DNA from: Siphonodentalium dalli
Lineage: Eukaryota > Mollusca > Scaphopoda > Gadilida > Siphonodentaliidae
Direction of reading: 5' to 3'
DNA: 64,000 nt
Assembly (NCBI GenBank): GCA_032622095.1
Contig: CP136063.1
Location: 80,519,980-80,583,979 of the forward strand
Both the position numbers and the translations under genes were made by a program. This document shows positions 11,343 to 23,904 of this stretch, one piece after another (position 1 is the stretch's first letter; every line of letters starts with the position of its first letter). Below the pieces are notes generated by a model. It was not told the origin of the DNA, did no database searches, and worked only from the letters and a program-made list of their open reading frames with translations.

Positions 11343-11509
11343 ATAGAGACAACTGGTGTAACAACAGCTAATGATTGATGGTGCCATTAAGAGGAATGCT
11401 ATTTAGGACTTAATATGAATTTCAAGTTAAGGGTACTTCTAAGCTGACATGAGGTCAGAATGAACATGAAATAAACTGAAGAATTCAAAGATCTGTAATT
11501 ACGAAACTG
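11343..11509 (+). promoter_or_regulatory. 5' leader with five short uORFs, unit 1
   Basis: Between the acceptor and the main ATG lie five upstream ATGs that each open a tiny frame: 11371-11406, 11378-11413, 11415-11447, 11449-11463 and 11460-11474. An in-frame stop at 11477-11479 shows that the main frame cannot start earlier within this exon. Such a leader usually lowers translation of the main frame. In units 2 and 3, a t-to-c change (11434 against 25089 and 38748) alters one residue of the third uORF. Equivalents are at 24998-25164 and 38657-38823. Confidence 0.6.
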
Positions 11510-13048
11510 ATGGATGACAGCGATTCTTCCACATCTGAGAACCAATTGTCAGATGACAGTCTTGATAGTGATTCATCTGATGTCGATTCTACAGAATCTG
11601 CTGGATTCAATAAATCTAAAGAATGTTTGGTAAATATTGACAGGATTGAAACTGTTGGATCACCAGCATCCAATATCTCTGAAAATTTAGATGATGACAC
11701 GTACGAGTCGGACTATGGTCCCGATAAAACTGAGAACACAGATGGAAAACTTAAATATGATTCAGATTGGTGCCCTGATCCCGATGGTCGGAATTATAAA
11801 TGTCGAGTTTGTGCAAAGACATTTACAACTACAAAGTATTTGAAACATCATGCCGTCATGAGCCATGGAGATAAGAAGTTAGCTTGCAGTTTTTGTGAAA
11901 AGAAGTTTAGTCGGAAGGAACATTTGGAATCGCACACACGGACACATACAAAAGAGAAGCCTTATCAGTGCGAAATATGTTTGAAGAGTTTTGCCCAAAC
12001 TAGTGGCCTTAAAAGACACATCAAGTCACATACAGGTGAAAAATCACATTTCTGCATCATTTGTGGAAAAGGATTCTCCGACAGTGGTGATATGAAGAAG
12101 CATCAAATATTGCACTCGGGAGAAAAACCATACCAGTGTCTAATTTGTGGTATGTCCTTCTCTATGTCACAAAATATGAAAATACACATCCAGAGTGTTC
12201 ATAGCAGTGAGAAGAAGTTTGAATGTCCAACTTGTCATAAAATGTTAAAAACGAAATCGTCACTCGATTATCACAAAGAGACACACATTGAGATCTTATC
12301 TCATGTATGTTCTATATGTCAGAAGGGATTCCCATCAATGCAAAAGCTTAAACAACATTCTCGCAATCATAACACTGAGGCATCATTCCCATGTTTAATA
12401 TGCGGTAACAAGACCTATAGATTTGGCAATGATCTTGCGAGGCATGTTAATTCTGTGCATGTTGGTCACAGGTTCCCATGCTCCTTTTGTAAGAATTCCT
12501 ACTTGAGTAAATCTCATTTGAAAAGACATGTTGATATAGTTCACGAGGATGGTGCAAGGAAATTTCAATGTGATATATGTCTAAAAAAGTTCAACTCAAA
12601 GATGTGTTTGAAGAAACATGTTCTCGTTCACACTGGACTGAAGGATTTCAAGTGCGAAAAATGTCCTAAAGCTTTTCTCAGAGAAAAGTCCTTACAGGAC
12701 CATATGAAGCTCCACACAAGAGAGAACATGATTCCATGTTCTATTTGTGGTAAAGAATTTATCAGCAAAAAACGGCTTCGTCATCACATGGTTATCCATG
12801 AAGAAAAGGCACCATATTGGTGCTCACCTTGCAAGAAGAGGTTTAATATAAAATTGCACTTTCAACGTCATAATCAGAGATATCACTGTAAGAAGGAATT
12901 TGAAGATTTGAATGACCAATCAGAAAATGATTCTACATGTGACACAATGGCTACTAGTATTCGGGGATATCACTGTATAAAGAAGGAATTTGAAGATTTG
13001 AGTCATAGTCCCTCTGACTGGCCAGAAAACGAATCTGTGACTCAATGA
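11510..13048 (+). CDS. C2H2 zinc-finger protein, 13 fingers, intact
   Basis: A 512-residue protein, expected to be a nuclear DNA-binding regulator; its target is unknown. Residues 1-90 are rich in Ser, Asp and Glu with no KRAB, SCAN, BTB or ZAD signature, so no partner can be named. Thirteen C2H2 fingers follow, with first Cys to last His at 98-119, 126-146, 154-174, 182-202, 210-231, 239-259, 267-287, 295-317, 324-345, 354-374, 382-402, 410-430 and 438-459. Linkers are TGEK-like only after fingers 2-4 and are looser later, so only part may contact DNA in tandem. Finger 8 has one extra residue between Cys2 and His1. The C-terminus repeats YHC(I)KKEFEDL at 458-467 and 487-497, a short internal duplication. 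The whole frame lies in one exon behind a clear acceptor. The start at 11510 is the first ATG after an in-frame stop. I do not recognise an orthologue, so no symbol is given. Confidence 0.9.
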   Translation: MDDSDSSTSENQLSDDSLDSDSSDVDSTESAGFNKSKECLVNIDRIETVGSPASNISENLDDDTYESDYGPDKTENTDGKLKYDSDWCPDPDGRNYKCRVCAKTFTTTKYLKHHAVMSHGDKKLACSFCEKKFSRKEHLESHTRTHTKEKPYQCEICLKSFAQTSGLKRHIKSHTGEKSHFCIICGKGFSDSGDMKKHQILHSGEKPYQCLICGMSFSMSQNMKIHIQSVHSSEKKFECPTCHKMLKTKSSLDYHKETHIEILSHVCSICQKGFPSMQKLKQHSRNHNTEASFPCLICGNKTYRFGNDLARHVNSVHVGHRFPCSFCKNSYLSKSHLKRHVDIVHEDGARKFQCDICLKKFNSKMCLKKHVLVHTGLKDFKCEKCPKAFLREKSLQDHMKLHTRENMIPCSICGKEFISKKRLRHHMVIHEEKAPYWCSPCKKRFNIKLHFQRHNQRYHCKKEFEDLNDQSENDSTCDTMATSIRGYHCIKKEFEDLSHSPSDWPENESVTQ

Positions 13049-13092
13049 CTATTCAGAATGCATAAAGTTTTGTGAAAATATATATATTTATT

Positions 13093-13526
13093 GATGGTCT
13101 ATCTCTTCCTATGACAAGTTTTATTCAGTTCCCTGGTTATAAAATTATAAATATAAATTGAAGACCCATGTCCAGAAACGCTTCTATCAATTAATATTGA
13201 TTTTATTTCTGGCATAATATTCATAAAATCAATTTGGGACATTTTATGGCTCGCATTCGTATGGAGCGTAGCATGCGGTATACCATTATCTAAACTTTCT
13301 AAAACTAGTAACGAAAAAATGTCCCAATTGATAATCGCATTATATAAGAAAATATCTATAATATCTATATAAAATCAATATGAATTGATAGATGCGTTTC
13401 TGGACAAGGGTCTTCATTTATTATTTATAATTTTATAACCAGGGAACTATATAAAACTCATATTTATTATTTGATACCCCGGACACTATATACATGTAAA
13501 ATGCATTTAGGAAGAGATTGAACATC
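13093..13526. mobile_element. 434-bp foldback MITE after the zinc-finger gene, unit 1
   Basis: Starts GATGGTCTATCTCTTCCT and ends AGGAAGAGATTGAACATC, imperfect inverted ends. The long arms extend inward through TTCCCTGGTTATAAAATT and its complement near 13430, so most of the element folds on itself. A relative lies at 52802-53176 in a SMARCA intron. It starts only 44 bp after the stop codon and probably forms the 3' UTR or supplies the poly(A) region. Confidence 0.85.
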
Positions 13527-13636
13527 TTTAAGAAATTGAATTATTTTGATATATAATTTTTACAAACTTTAGTTCTCACATTAATTCAATCCAAAATTGT
13601 TCAACCAAAGCTTGCAATCACTACCATTCGTGCCAA

Positions 13637-14952
13637 GCCTGTATATAGTGTGTATGACATTTGCAGAATGAGGTCCCTAGAGGGTGAACTTAGTGTCACC
13701 AAATTCACTCTTTGGGGCCCTCATTCTGCTTAGGCCTCAACTGTTATGGAGGCCTAGGATTAGAGTAAAAGTTCCCCAGTTAAAGTTGGTGATGTTCACC
13801 CATAAGTCACCTTGATTATCCATTTTATCTTCTACAAATTAGTGGATATAGAAACTGAACAGAAGGAAAAAAGTAACAATGTTAATTTGAGACTATAGAT
13901 ACTTCCCAGAAGATGAGTCCTAAGCAGAATGAGGTCCTAGCGGATGAATTTGGTGATGTTAGCCCAGTGTGGGGTAGCATCACTAAATTCACCATCTGGG
14001 GACCTCATTCTGCATATTAGTCTGGCTGACAAACTAAATCGTTGGAAAGAGACCTTCGTCTAATAACATATCCAAAATCCGCTTTGGGGAAAATGTTCTA
14101 CAGTGCCTTGAATAGAGGTGGGATCTGATGTAAATTATGAAGGTAATTATACGATATGTTGTGGCATAGGAATTATGCAGTTTTACACGCATCTGTGAAA
14201 TGAGCGAATATAGTGTCAGGGACAGAAAATAATACAATCACAGGCATGAAATGGCTGCCAAAATGGCCACAACTCCCAAGATATGCCATGGCGAAAGCAA
14301 CATATTGGATAACCACATGGGAGTGGAAATATGAATTGTTAATATAAAAGTCTGTTGTTAAGTATTTTTAAAGATACACCGCTCATGAATACAGATCCAT
14401 CTGAAGGATTTATCGGTCACTGCAATGCAAGTCAAACCCAATGATTTACGTCTTTAAAGTTTGGGTTTTCTGCTAATCCAACATCCAACTGTCTGGCCAA
14501 AATATAGAAATGTTGGGCATGCAACACACAAAGTAATGTTTAGCCATGCACTGCATGGTAGTTTCATTTGGCATTGTGATTAATTATTGAATGTAAGGCA
14601 GAAATTGAAGTGCATACCCTTGTGGTATAAAGACTAGTTACATTTCTGGAATTTTATTCACTCTCCGTGTGAACATACCACACACATATGTCCCAATGCT
14701 TATCATACTGCAAAATAACACTCATCTCTTGAATAGATTAGCGCCATATCTCACCAGATCAAAGAGAAGGTACATCTTACAGTTCATTTAAGACTAATTT
14801 TCATGCTGCTACCAAACCGGTTTATTAGTAGACAATTTTGTTCTAATTACTTCAGTCGTCACTTTACTATGCTAGCCCACTGAGTGGTATAATGTCACTA
14901 AATTCACCCTCTGGGAACCTCATTCTGCAAATAACACACTATTTCAATGCTT
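13637..14952. mobile_element. Palindromic-ended element across unit 1/2 junction
   Basis: Complete version of the roughly 1.3-kb element. The left end (from about 13637) resembles the left terminal repeat of the MITE at 51735, and the right end at about 14952 resembles its right terminal repeat. Hairpins lie at 13663-13729 and 13924-14013. It is non-coding and presumably non-autonomous. Confidence 0.6.
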
Positions 14953-15645
14953 GTTTTATTAGCTTCATCAAATGAGGGTAGTTTGCATACCAATGTTCCA
15001 AATAAATGTGCCTTTCGAGACCATTATAACTGTTGATTTGTAATTATGGGATCGATAAATTGTCCGGAATGTGCATAAACATACTAGTAGTTGGCCTACA
15101 CTGGCGATTCCACAAGGGTGAATCCTATCCAGTCTGAAATGGTTAATGTTATGCCTGTTCTGTTGTCCCTCTTCTGCATATTTGTCAATTCATAAACAAA
15201 CATGACATCTTAGATTGAGTTAGAAGTAAAATCCCATGCTCGATCCAGGTATATTTGACATCATACATTTGGTATCAATAATAATCATGCAAATTGTTTG
15301 TCATGTACGCCTGGCATCAAAACGTATTTTGTATCTTGCATCAATGGGGAAATAAGAAACATCTCCCAGCGATTTTTGTCAACAAAACATCAGTACTCAA
15401 GTGTCTGGCAGAGGGAGTAAATAAATGTCCAGACCAAAATAAGCAACATGCAGGGGGAACTTTTAGATTAAATTAATACAAGTTTATTTGGAACACTAGA
15501 GTATACCACTCGATTCTGACACTGAAGCTCAACTTTGGGAGGAGTTTATTTTTTGCTGAGCAATGAATAGAATAATAAAGAAGGAAAGCCAATAAATTAC
15601 AGTAAAGGTCTTCTATTGTGTAGATGAAATTATTTCCATTTCAAA

Positions 15646-16785
15646 CATTTCATCAATAAATATGGGCTGCAGGGTGTGCAGATGGATTAAAATTTGAAAT
15701 CCAAAATAACTGCTGGCCGCCATGTTTTGTAATGAATTTTGGAAATAATTGATGGCTCCAATCTAGAGGTCACCCCAAAGAAATTTGGTGACGTTTAGAT
15801 GAGGGGTGTGGCCTGTAGGGTGTGCCAAATTATTTAGTCGGGCAAAGAGTAAAATCCAAGATGGCCACTGGCAGTCATGTTTTTTAAACAAATTTTGGAA
15901 ATAATCAATGGCTCCCATCCAGAGGTCACCCCGAATATCCATACGGCGATTGGTGACGATTATATGAGGGATGTGTCCTGTAGGGTGTGCCGAAGGATTT
16001 ATTCATGCAAAGAGCCTAGTCCAAAATGGCCACTGGCAGCCATGTTTTTCTACAAATTTCGGAAATCACCATGAAGATCCATATAAAGTTTGGTGATGAT
16101 CGGATGAGGGATACGGTCTGTAGAGTGTACTAAAGGATTTAGTCATGCAATGATTAAAATCCAATATGGCTGCCTGTTTTTCATCGAAAATTGTTCAAAT
16201 TCGATGGCTCCCATCTAGAAGTGATCCTAAACATGCCTGTAAATTTTAAAAACAATTCTTCAATAAATGCAGGCTGCAGGATGTGCCAATGGATTAAAAT
16301 TTGAAATCCAATATGGCTGCTGGTGGCCATGTTTTTTAATGAATTTCGGAAATAATGGCTCCCATCTAGAGGTCACCCCAAAGATCCATATGAAGTTTGG
16401 TAGTGATTAGATTAGGGATGTGGTCTATAGGGTGTGCCAAAGGATTTAGTCAATTTTCGTTAAAACATAATTATGGCTGGTGGCCATGTTTTTAAAACAA
16501 ATTTCAGAGATGATCGATGGCTCCCATCTAGAGGTCACCCGAAAGATCCGTAGTAAAATCCAAGATGGCTGCCGGCAGCCATGTTTTTAACGAAAATCAC
16601 TAAAATTTGAGAGCTCCCATCTAGAGTTGATCCTAAACATGCCTGTAAATTTTCAAAACATTTCTCCGATAAATGTGGGCTGCAGGGTGTGCCGATGAAT
16701 TCAAATTTGAAATCACCCCGAAGATCCATATAACGTTTGTTGATGATCGGATGAGGGATGCGGCATGTACGTAGGGTGAGCCAAA
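15646..16785. repeat. Degenerate tandem repeat block, unit 2
   Basis: Copy of the block at 1991-3130, same structure. Confidence 0.75.
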
Positions 16786-19700
16786 GGAAATTGTTGAAGG
16801 ACAGTCAACAGATGCCAACCCACGGCAATAGCACAAACTTTACAAGGTGAAGTTGAGCTAAAAGGAAGAAAGACAAACAACAATTTTATTAATCATATTT
16901 AATGATTAATTTCACCACAAATATAAATGGTATGTATAGTATACAACCATTTCATGACAATAGACAGATATGAGCTGAATTTCTACATAAATACAAAAGG
17001 TCCAGCCTGAAATGTTCTCAATCAATTAGACATCAGTTAATCAGGTTTTGACATTTTGGTAGTATGATATACCAGTAACAAGGCACAACAAGAATTTAAA
17101 GAGAAATGAATTCTACAAAAGTGTGCATTAAATTGTCTCCCTATGGAAGACTAGCATATATAAGAGAATGCACTGGCACAGTAATGCTGCACCAGCGCTG
17201 CTTCTCTCTGGAAAGGGTTAATGTTAAAGATGGACAATACTCTTTTGGGCTATAGTTACTATAACAATACCTATTTTTTTTTTTTTTATCAAATAATGGT
17301 AAATTTTTATATATTGGTGGCACTCAATATAAATGCTTGCCAGACGGTGTACACTACATTTTACACCAGCCACTATGACAAGAAACTATTTTCTCAGAAA
17401 GTAACCACGTTTGGTGCTCCATTGATAAAAAAAAAACGCACTGGTTTTCGGGTGCCTATTCAACTTATGCTTAATATTTAATAAATTAGAATATGATTTC
17501 AAAGTATTTGGAGTATTTTGGAGTTGCAGCCCAAACAGATAAAGTAGCTTCGGACAAGTCAGTTGTGTACATTGCATTGAAATTAGATTACAGACAGCAA
17601 CACCAAGGCTTTCAGGTGACTGCGATGTATCTGTTACTTGTATCCGTTATCACATATTCTATTTTCAATGCAACGTAAAGAGTAACATAAACCTTATATG
17701 GCGTGCATCATTACTTTTTTGTTTTCAATCGATAAAAGATGTAATGGTGTCTGTCTTCGAAGCGAAGTAAAATGAACTTGAATTCATGCCAATAAAGTGT
17801 TAGTTGTTTGGATTTTGGATTCTATTTTCAACACAACGTAAAGAGTAACACATTCCTTATATGGCGTGCATCATAACTTTTTTGTTTTCAATCGATAAAA
17901 GATGTAATGGTGTCTGTCTTCGAAGCGAAGTAAAATCAACCTTGTATTTATGTCAATAAAGTGTGCTGTTTGGATTTTACAGGTTTTACATTTTCGAACA
18001 ATTAATTTATTACAGATAGATTTATTTGTAATATTACATTTATTCCAATATTGACGTTATAAGTTATAGCGCAATGTACGTGCCTGTGTGAATTGCTTTA
18101 ACACATGCAACAGTTCGTGCCAATGCAACATATGGACCAACGCAACATGCACAACAGACCCGTCTGAACACTCCGTTAATCATCTTTCTGCAAGTATTTT
18201 ATTATCTTGGAGTAATACTAGTATGTGGAAACTTGAATCATATGAGAAAAAAAGATAATGAAATTGTTTATTAAAGAAACAAATATGTTTTAGGTGAAGA
18301 CTTGGTTAATGTAACCAGCAGATAGTATGGCAGATGAATACATACATATATATAGGGAAAACAACACCAGTGAATTATTTATAAATGTATAGATGATCGA
18401 GTATATACAATGTATATATACAGTGCCACAGGTAATCAAGACAAGTCAGCATGTCTTCAGGCGATGTTATAGTTTCCTTTTACAAGAAGGAGCTGGTGAC
18501 GAAACCCTTGATGAACTTCTGGAATTGCTTGTGGCTTCACTGTCTGAATGGTTCTGAAACAACAACAAAAAGTGATGAAAATGGGGGTGAAGATATTGAA
18601 GAATCTCCCAGGGGCGTGTCACGAAAGTCGAGAGATCCCACAAGACAGCCTGATAGATTTCGCTACTACTTCTGCAGCTTCTTCAGAGACTGGGTGGTTG
18701 TTAACAGTGCAGCATTAAAGATCCTGTGCCAGTGCATTCTCTTATATATTCTTGTCTTGCATAGATAAGAGAATGCACTGGCTTACAAGGTCAAGGAAAA
18801 TATTGTTAGGCCAATGTATTCTCTAATATATGTGAGGCTCCATATGGGAGACTCGTATAATGATGTATATATAAGAGAATGTATTGGCACAGGGTTTTCG
18901 CAAAATTTCAGGAGTCTCCAGTCATTGAAGTGCTAAATATTTCAGTTTCCCCTTGCGCTTATACTCAAGCTGAGTGCTAATTGGTTCATTACTGTTCCAG
19001 CGATCTGATTGGTTGAGATCGAGGATCAGTGTCGTAGATGCTGATGATCTAAAAGGGTGGGAGACTGTTTATTTTTAAAGATGCCAGCCCGATTTGACAG
19101 CCAAATCACATTATATAAAATATATGCCATATTATATACCAGTGAGAGCTTTCTGATAAATGGCAACAAGCCATATTTCCGACTAAATCCTGAAAAATTG
19201 CCCATAATTCTGCTGTGGTTAAGGAGTCGATTATTTAGGGCATTACTGTACAACAACATGTACATAACGGCTGTGATTACGTTGAATACATGTGCCTCAT
19301 GCCAACGGCGTGGAATAAAATTCTTGACTATGATTGTTTGTACTGAGGCATAATTCCAATCAATGAGGAGTCTGGGAACATTCTGAAACTATTCTAATTG
19401 CTATATCAATACCTCATCACTGATAAATGAGTGTTTCCATAAGGAGTTTGGGGTAGGGGACCCCAAAAGCTGATGGGGAAGATTTGTCCATGCAACCAAC
19501 TGTAAGTATCTAATATTAGTAACTCAGCCCATAACTTAATTAATCCAAATTCTGAACATCTACAATAAGTAGATTCATCCAAGGAATCGCAACTGTGATT
19601 TTATGTTTGACAAAGTGAGATTTACATGGTCAGTACAAAATGGGGTAGCATCATGGCAATATGTTCTATTTGGCAAGGCAATGGCGGTGTAACTAGGCAG

Positions 19701-19916
19701 AATCGAACACCACTTTTAATGAAGTTCACTTTGATAACTTTCAGAATAAGGCAATAATTATTGATGTGTGTATCCTTGAAAATTGGCAAATACAATTATT
19801 TTTGTTTATCACTCCCTGTTGGTTTTATTAGTGGGAAATACACAGCTGATGTAGGCATTACTCTGTTTCATGGAATGTGTCAGAGGGAAAATGTGGGCTA
19901 GGCGAAAGGGACTCGA

Positions 19917-21225
19917 ATAACGCAGCTGCACTAAAAAAGTGCCACGCCCACTTATAACGCACGCTGCACTAATAAAGCGCCACGCCCACTTATAACGCAC
20001 GCTGCACTAAACTAGTGCCACGCCCACTTATAACGCACGCTGCACTAAATTGGTGCCACGCCCACTTATAACGCATGCTGCACTAAAAACGTGCCACGCC
20101 CACTTATAACGCACGCCCACTTATAACGCATGCTGCACTCAAATAGTGCCACGCCCACTTATAACGCACGCTGCACTAAAAAAGTGCCACGCCCACTTAT
20201 AACGAACGCTGCACTAAAATAGTTCCACGCCCACTTATAACGCACGCTGCACTAAAATAGTGCCAGGCCACTTATAACGCACGCTGTACTAAAATAGTGC
20301 CACGCCCACTTATAACGCACGCTGCACTAAATTAGTACCACGCCCACTTATAACGCACGCTGCACTAAATTAGTGCCACGCCCACTTATAACGCACGCTG
20401 CACTAAAAAAGTGACACGCCCACTTATAACGCACGGTGCACTAAAATAGTGCCACGCCCACTTATAACGCACGCTGTACACAAATAGTGCCACGCCCACT
20501 TACAACGCACGGTGCACTAAACAGGTGTCACGCCCACTTATAACGGACGATGCACTAAGAAAGTGCCACGCCCACTTATAACGCACGCTGCACTAAAAAA
20601 GTGCCACGCCCACTTATAACGCACGCTGCACTAAAATAGTGCCACGCCCACTTATAACACACGCTGCACTAAAATAGTGCCACTTTCACTTATAACACAC
20701 GCTGCACTAAAAAGTGCCACTTTCACTTATAACGCACGCTGCACTAAATTCGTGCCACGCACGCTGCACTAAAAAAGTGCCACGCCCACTTATAAAGCAC
20801 GCTGCACTTAAAAAGTGCCACTTATAAAGCACGCTGCACTAAAAACAGTGCCACACCTACTTATAAAGCACGCTGCACTAAAAACAGTGCCACGCCCACT
20901 TATAACACACACTGCACTAATAGTGCCACGCCCAAAGATAACACACACCGTAGTAATAGTGCCACGCCCAAAGATAACACACACTGCATTAATAGTGTCA
21001 CGCCCACAGATAACACACACTGCACTAATAGTGCCACGCCCACTTATAACACACTACACTAATAGTGCCACGCCCACTTATAACACATTACACTAATAGT
21101 GTCACGCCCAAAGATAACACACACACACACTGCACTAATAGTGCTATATACGCCTACTTATAACACATTGCACTAATAGTGTTACGCCCAAAGATAACAC
21201 ACTGCACTTATAGTGTCGCGCCCAT
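19917..21225. repeat. 37-bp minisatellite, unit 2
   Basis: Copy of the array at 6262-7570 with the same unit order and the same length. Equal length across all three macrosatellite copies is notable, since minisatellites normally change length fast. Confidence 0.95.
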
Positions 21226-21288
21226 AGAAAGCTGATTGTCGTTTTATCATTAAATTATTCACAACTTCAAGAGAACCGTGTAGTTCGG

Positions 21289-21995
21289 AACCAAGGCTCT
21301 ATCGAGTGCCAACTCGCCACCAGACAACTTGCAATCAGATCTGGAAAATCCAACAGCTGGTTCATTAAAGTCACCAATCTCACTGAAATGTATACCATCA
21401 ACACATGACACAGTAGCACTACCTCCTCCAAACCAGTTATGGAAAACCATGGTTGACAATACAGTAGATTCCCACTGGATGAAAATTCTTCAACAGGAAG
21501 CCATGGAAAAATCAACTCTATCGCATCTCAACATCCAACCATGGTTGCGTACATCAAATCCGGGACGCTTGCGGGTCGGAACCATTCGCCGCTACCAAGG
21601 CAACATACAAAATGAAAATGGCTACAGGCACCTACATTATCCAACGACAGAAAGCAAATTTACCTCTACCTGGAAACTAAGCGCGCGGCAAAGAACACGA
21701 AGACATGGTCAACTTTATCACATCATGCGACAGTCTCAATGAAGTCAGAATTCGAGTTATAAACGGAATTAAAGAAACCCTGAGCCAAGCTGGTCTGAAC
21801 CTGTCTTTACAAAATCAACAACTCCTGAGATTAATACTCGACTGTTCAATATACAATATCCCACATGACTGCATGCGGAAGATAGAAGATATATCCAGAG
21901 GTCTGTGCTGCCAACCTCACCAAGCCCGACTCCGAACCCTGGCTGCAAAGGAACCTGGTCCCAAAGCTCCGCATGTGGACCCCGGCAGTCAGTGA
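21289..21995 (+). pseudogene. LINE 3' coding tail, unit 2
   Basis: Same decayed fragment as at 7634-8340 with the same stops and frameshifts. It decayed before the array was amplified. Confidence 0.65.
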
Positions 21996-22943
21996 CGGTC
22001 TCAACCCCGACCAGACACCTATTCATTAAATCTAAACATATTTACATGTACATATATCATAAAAATGTGAGACATGCTACAATACTCAGACTGCGCTCAA
22101 GAAGAAGTGGTCACGTCCACCCTAATGACGGTTCTCCTGACACAGGAGAAATTTACAGAGAAGGTAAAGGTAAAGCATGTTAAACGTATAGCGACGCTGG
22201 GAAAGCTGGGCACAGCGTCACAAACATGGCTGTATCTGTATAGGTTACACAGGTGTAAATGTTTTCCATAGGCCTCAGTGCTAACGTTTTAGCCTATACT
22301 AATGGCAATATAAACATTGGGTCCAAAATTTTCTTTAAATCTGAAAAATTGACACTTTGGGAAACTTTTTGCACAAAAAAATCAGGTACGACAGGCAGGG
22401 AATTCGCCTTTAAATCTTGTGTTTTCCTAACTAGTGTCAGAACCGCATAAAAAAATACTGTAATATTTTAGACCACAACAAATAATTCAAACTTCACTAC
22501 AGAGGGTTAATTCCTGTGCCAAAAAGCACACAAGGCTATTGACCAATCAGGGCCCAGTGTCTATTTTATTCTCTCCTATATATTCCTCCCGCATCCGCTA
22601 GAGGTCTCTCCGAACCTTATTTACACAAGTGTAACCTTCAGCACTGGAACCTCTCGCCTGTGTTTGCGCTGTATAATCTCAAACCAAAACGTATTTTAAT
22701 TATCCATACATCGATATGTCTAAGTGAGCGAACCAATATCCGCATGATATGAGCTTTTTCAGCTCTACAAACTCATACCATCCTCTGACGAAAAGGGCTT
22801 TTATTTATGTATATCAGGACCTTGTGTGAGATAACCCGGAATCAAAACATATTAATAAACGCAACTTTCGCCTTTACTAATACCTTTAATAGCAACCACA
22901 ACGCGCCGCAGGCGCGTTGTTGCTTTTCAAGTTTAGTCGTGAA

Positions 22944-23264
22944 TGACGTCATTAATTTTTACAATACCATGAAACAGCATTTCGACGCGATGAAAATCCG
23001 GACAAGAAAAATGGGTTAAAAATCACGTGACTTCCGCTTCGCTTTCGCATAGAATCATGGGAACAATAATATCCCAAAAAGAAACGGTGACACAGAATCG
23101 GAAGTGGACCAACGGGATGGTTATCAAATTAACAACTTTAGTTTTTCTGAACAATTCCTACGTGATTTTGGCCTATAGATTAGTTTCGTTTGACCAATTT
23201 CGTTGGTTAGCTGAATAAAATCAGCGAAGACGTCATGACATGGTCCATGACGTCATTTGCGTCA
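22944..23264. promoter_or_regulatory. CRE-rich candidate promoter, unit 2
   Basis: Copy of the cluster at 9289-9609, apparently unchanged although the gene it would serve is frameshifted in this unit. Confidence 0.4.
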
Positions 23265-23904
23265 TTTGGTGTTGTGGGCTAGAATCCAGAAAAAATTGGT
23301 CTCCGCAGGAAACACTGATTTCACATCAGTATACTAGACTTGGTTGCATTTATAACCGTTTTCGCAAAAGATATATGCGAAAATAGCACAAGCAAACGTG
23401 CCTGCTTCTTAATCAAATTACCACAGTTGAATAGCCAAGGATGTACCCTTTCCAACAATGTATAGCACGACATCGTGTGTTGCGCCGATGTTTACTTATG
23501 GTGTTTTGTAATAACGATCCCGCCTTAGCTGCGTGTAATTTTCCTCCGGACAAATTGCTCAGCGAAAAATCCCCCTAATAGGCGGACAACACATTCAATA
23601 AGTTCCCGCCTCGCAACGATTTGGCCTCACAGACATATCAGCGGCTTATCAATTCCTTCGAGATAAATGATTGAACCAATCTACCCTAACAAGGGGGATT
23701 TTTTCACGGTTGTATGTCGCGCGAATAGTATTGGCTGGCTGCCAGGTATTCACACTCAACATCGGAACGCGGCTTATTATTTGAAATCATTTGTGAGCAG
23801 TGGTGGCGGAGAGGAAGTCAAATTATATGTCCATCATAACATGGGTCGCCTTCGTTGGTGAATGTGGAATTAAGCCTCAACCAAATTTGTTGTCAAGTTG
23901 ATGT

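Larger units (their letters stand above)
1..13655. repeat. Macrosatellite unit 1 (13,655 bp)
   Basis: First full copy of a head-to-tail tandem unit. The same order of sequence, nearly base for base, restarts at 13656, 27315 and 40974. The window opens inside the array, so this phase is only a convention and more copies may lie upstream. This unit carries the only intact zinc-finger coding region. Against unit 2, every difference I found lies between 11434 and 12400; I saw none in the other 12.6 kb. Such near identity means a very recent duplication, strong homogenisation, or an assembly artefact. Confidence 0.95.
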
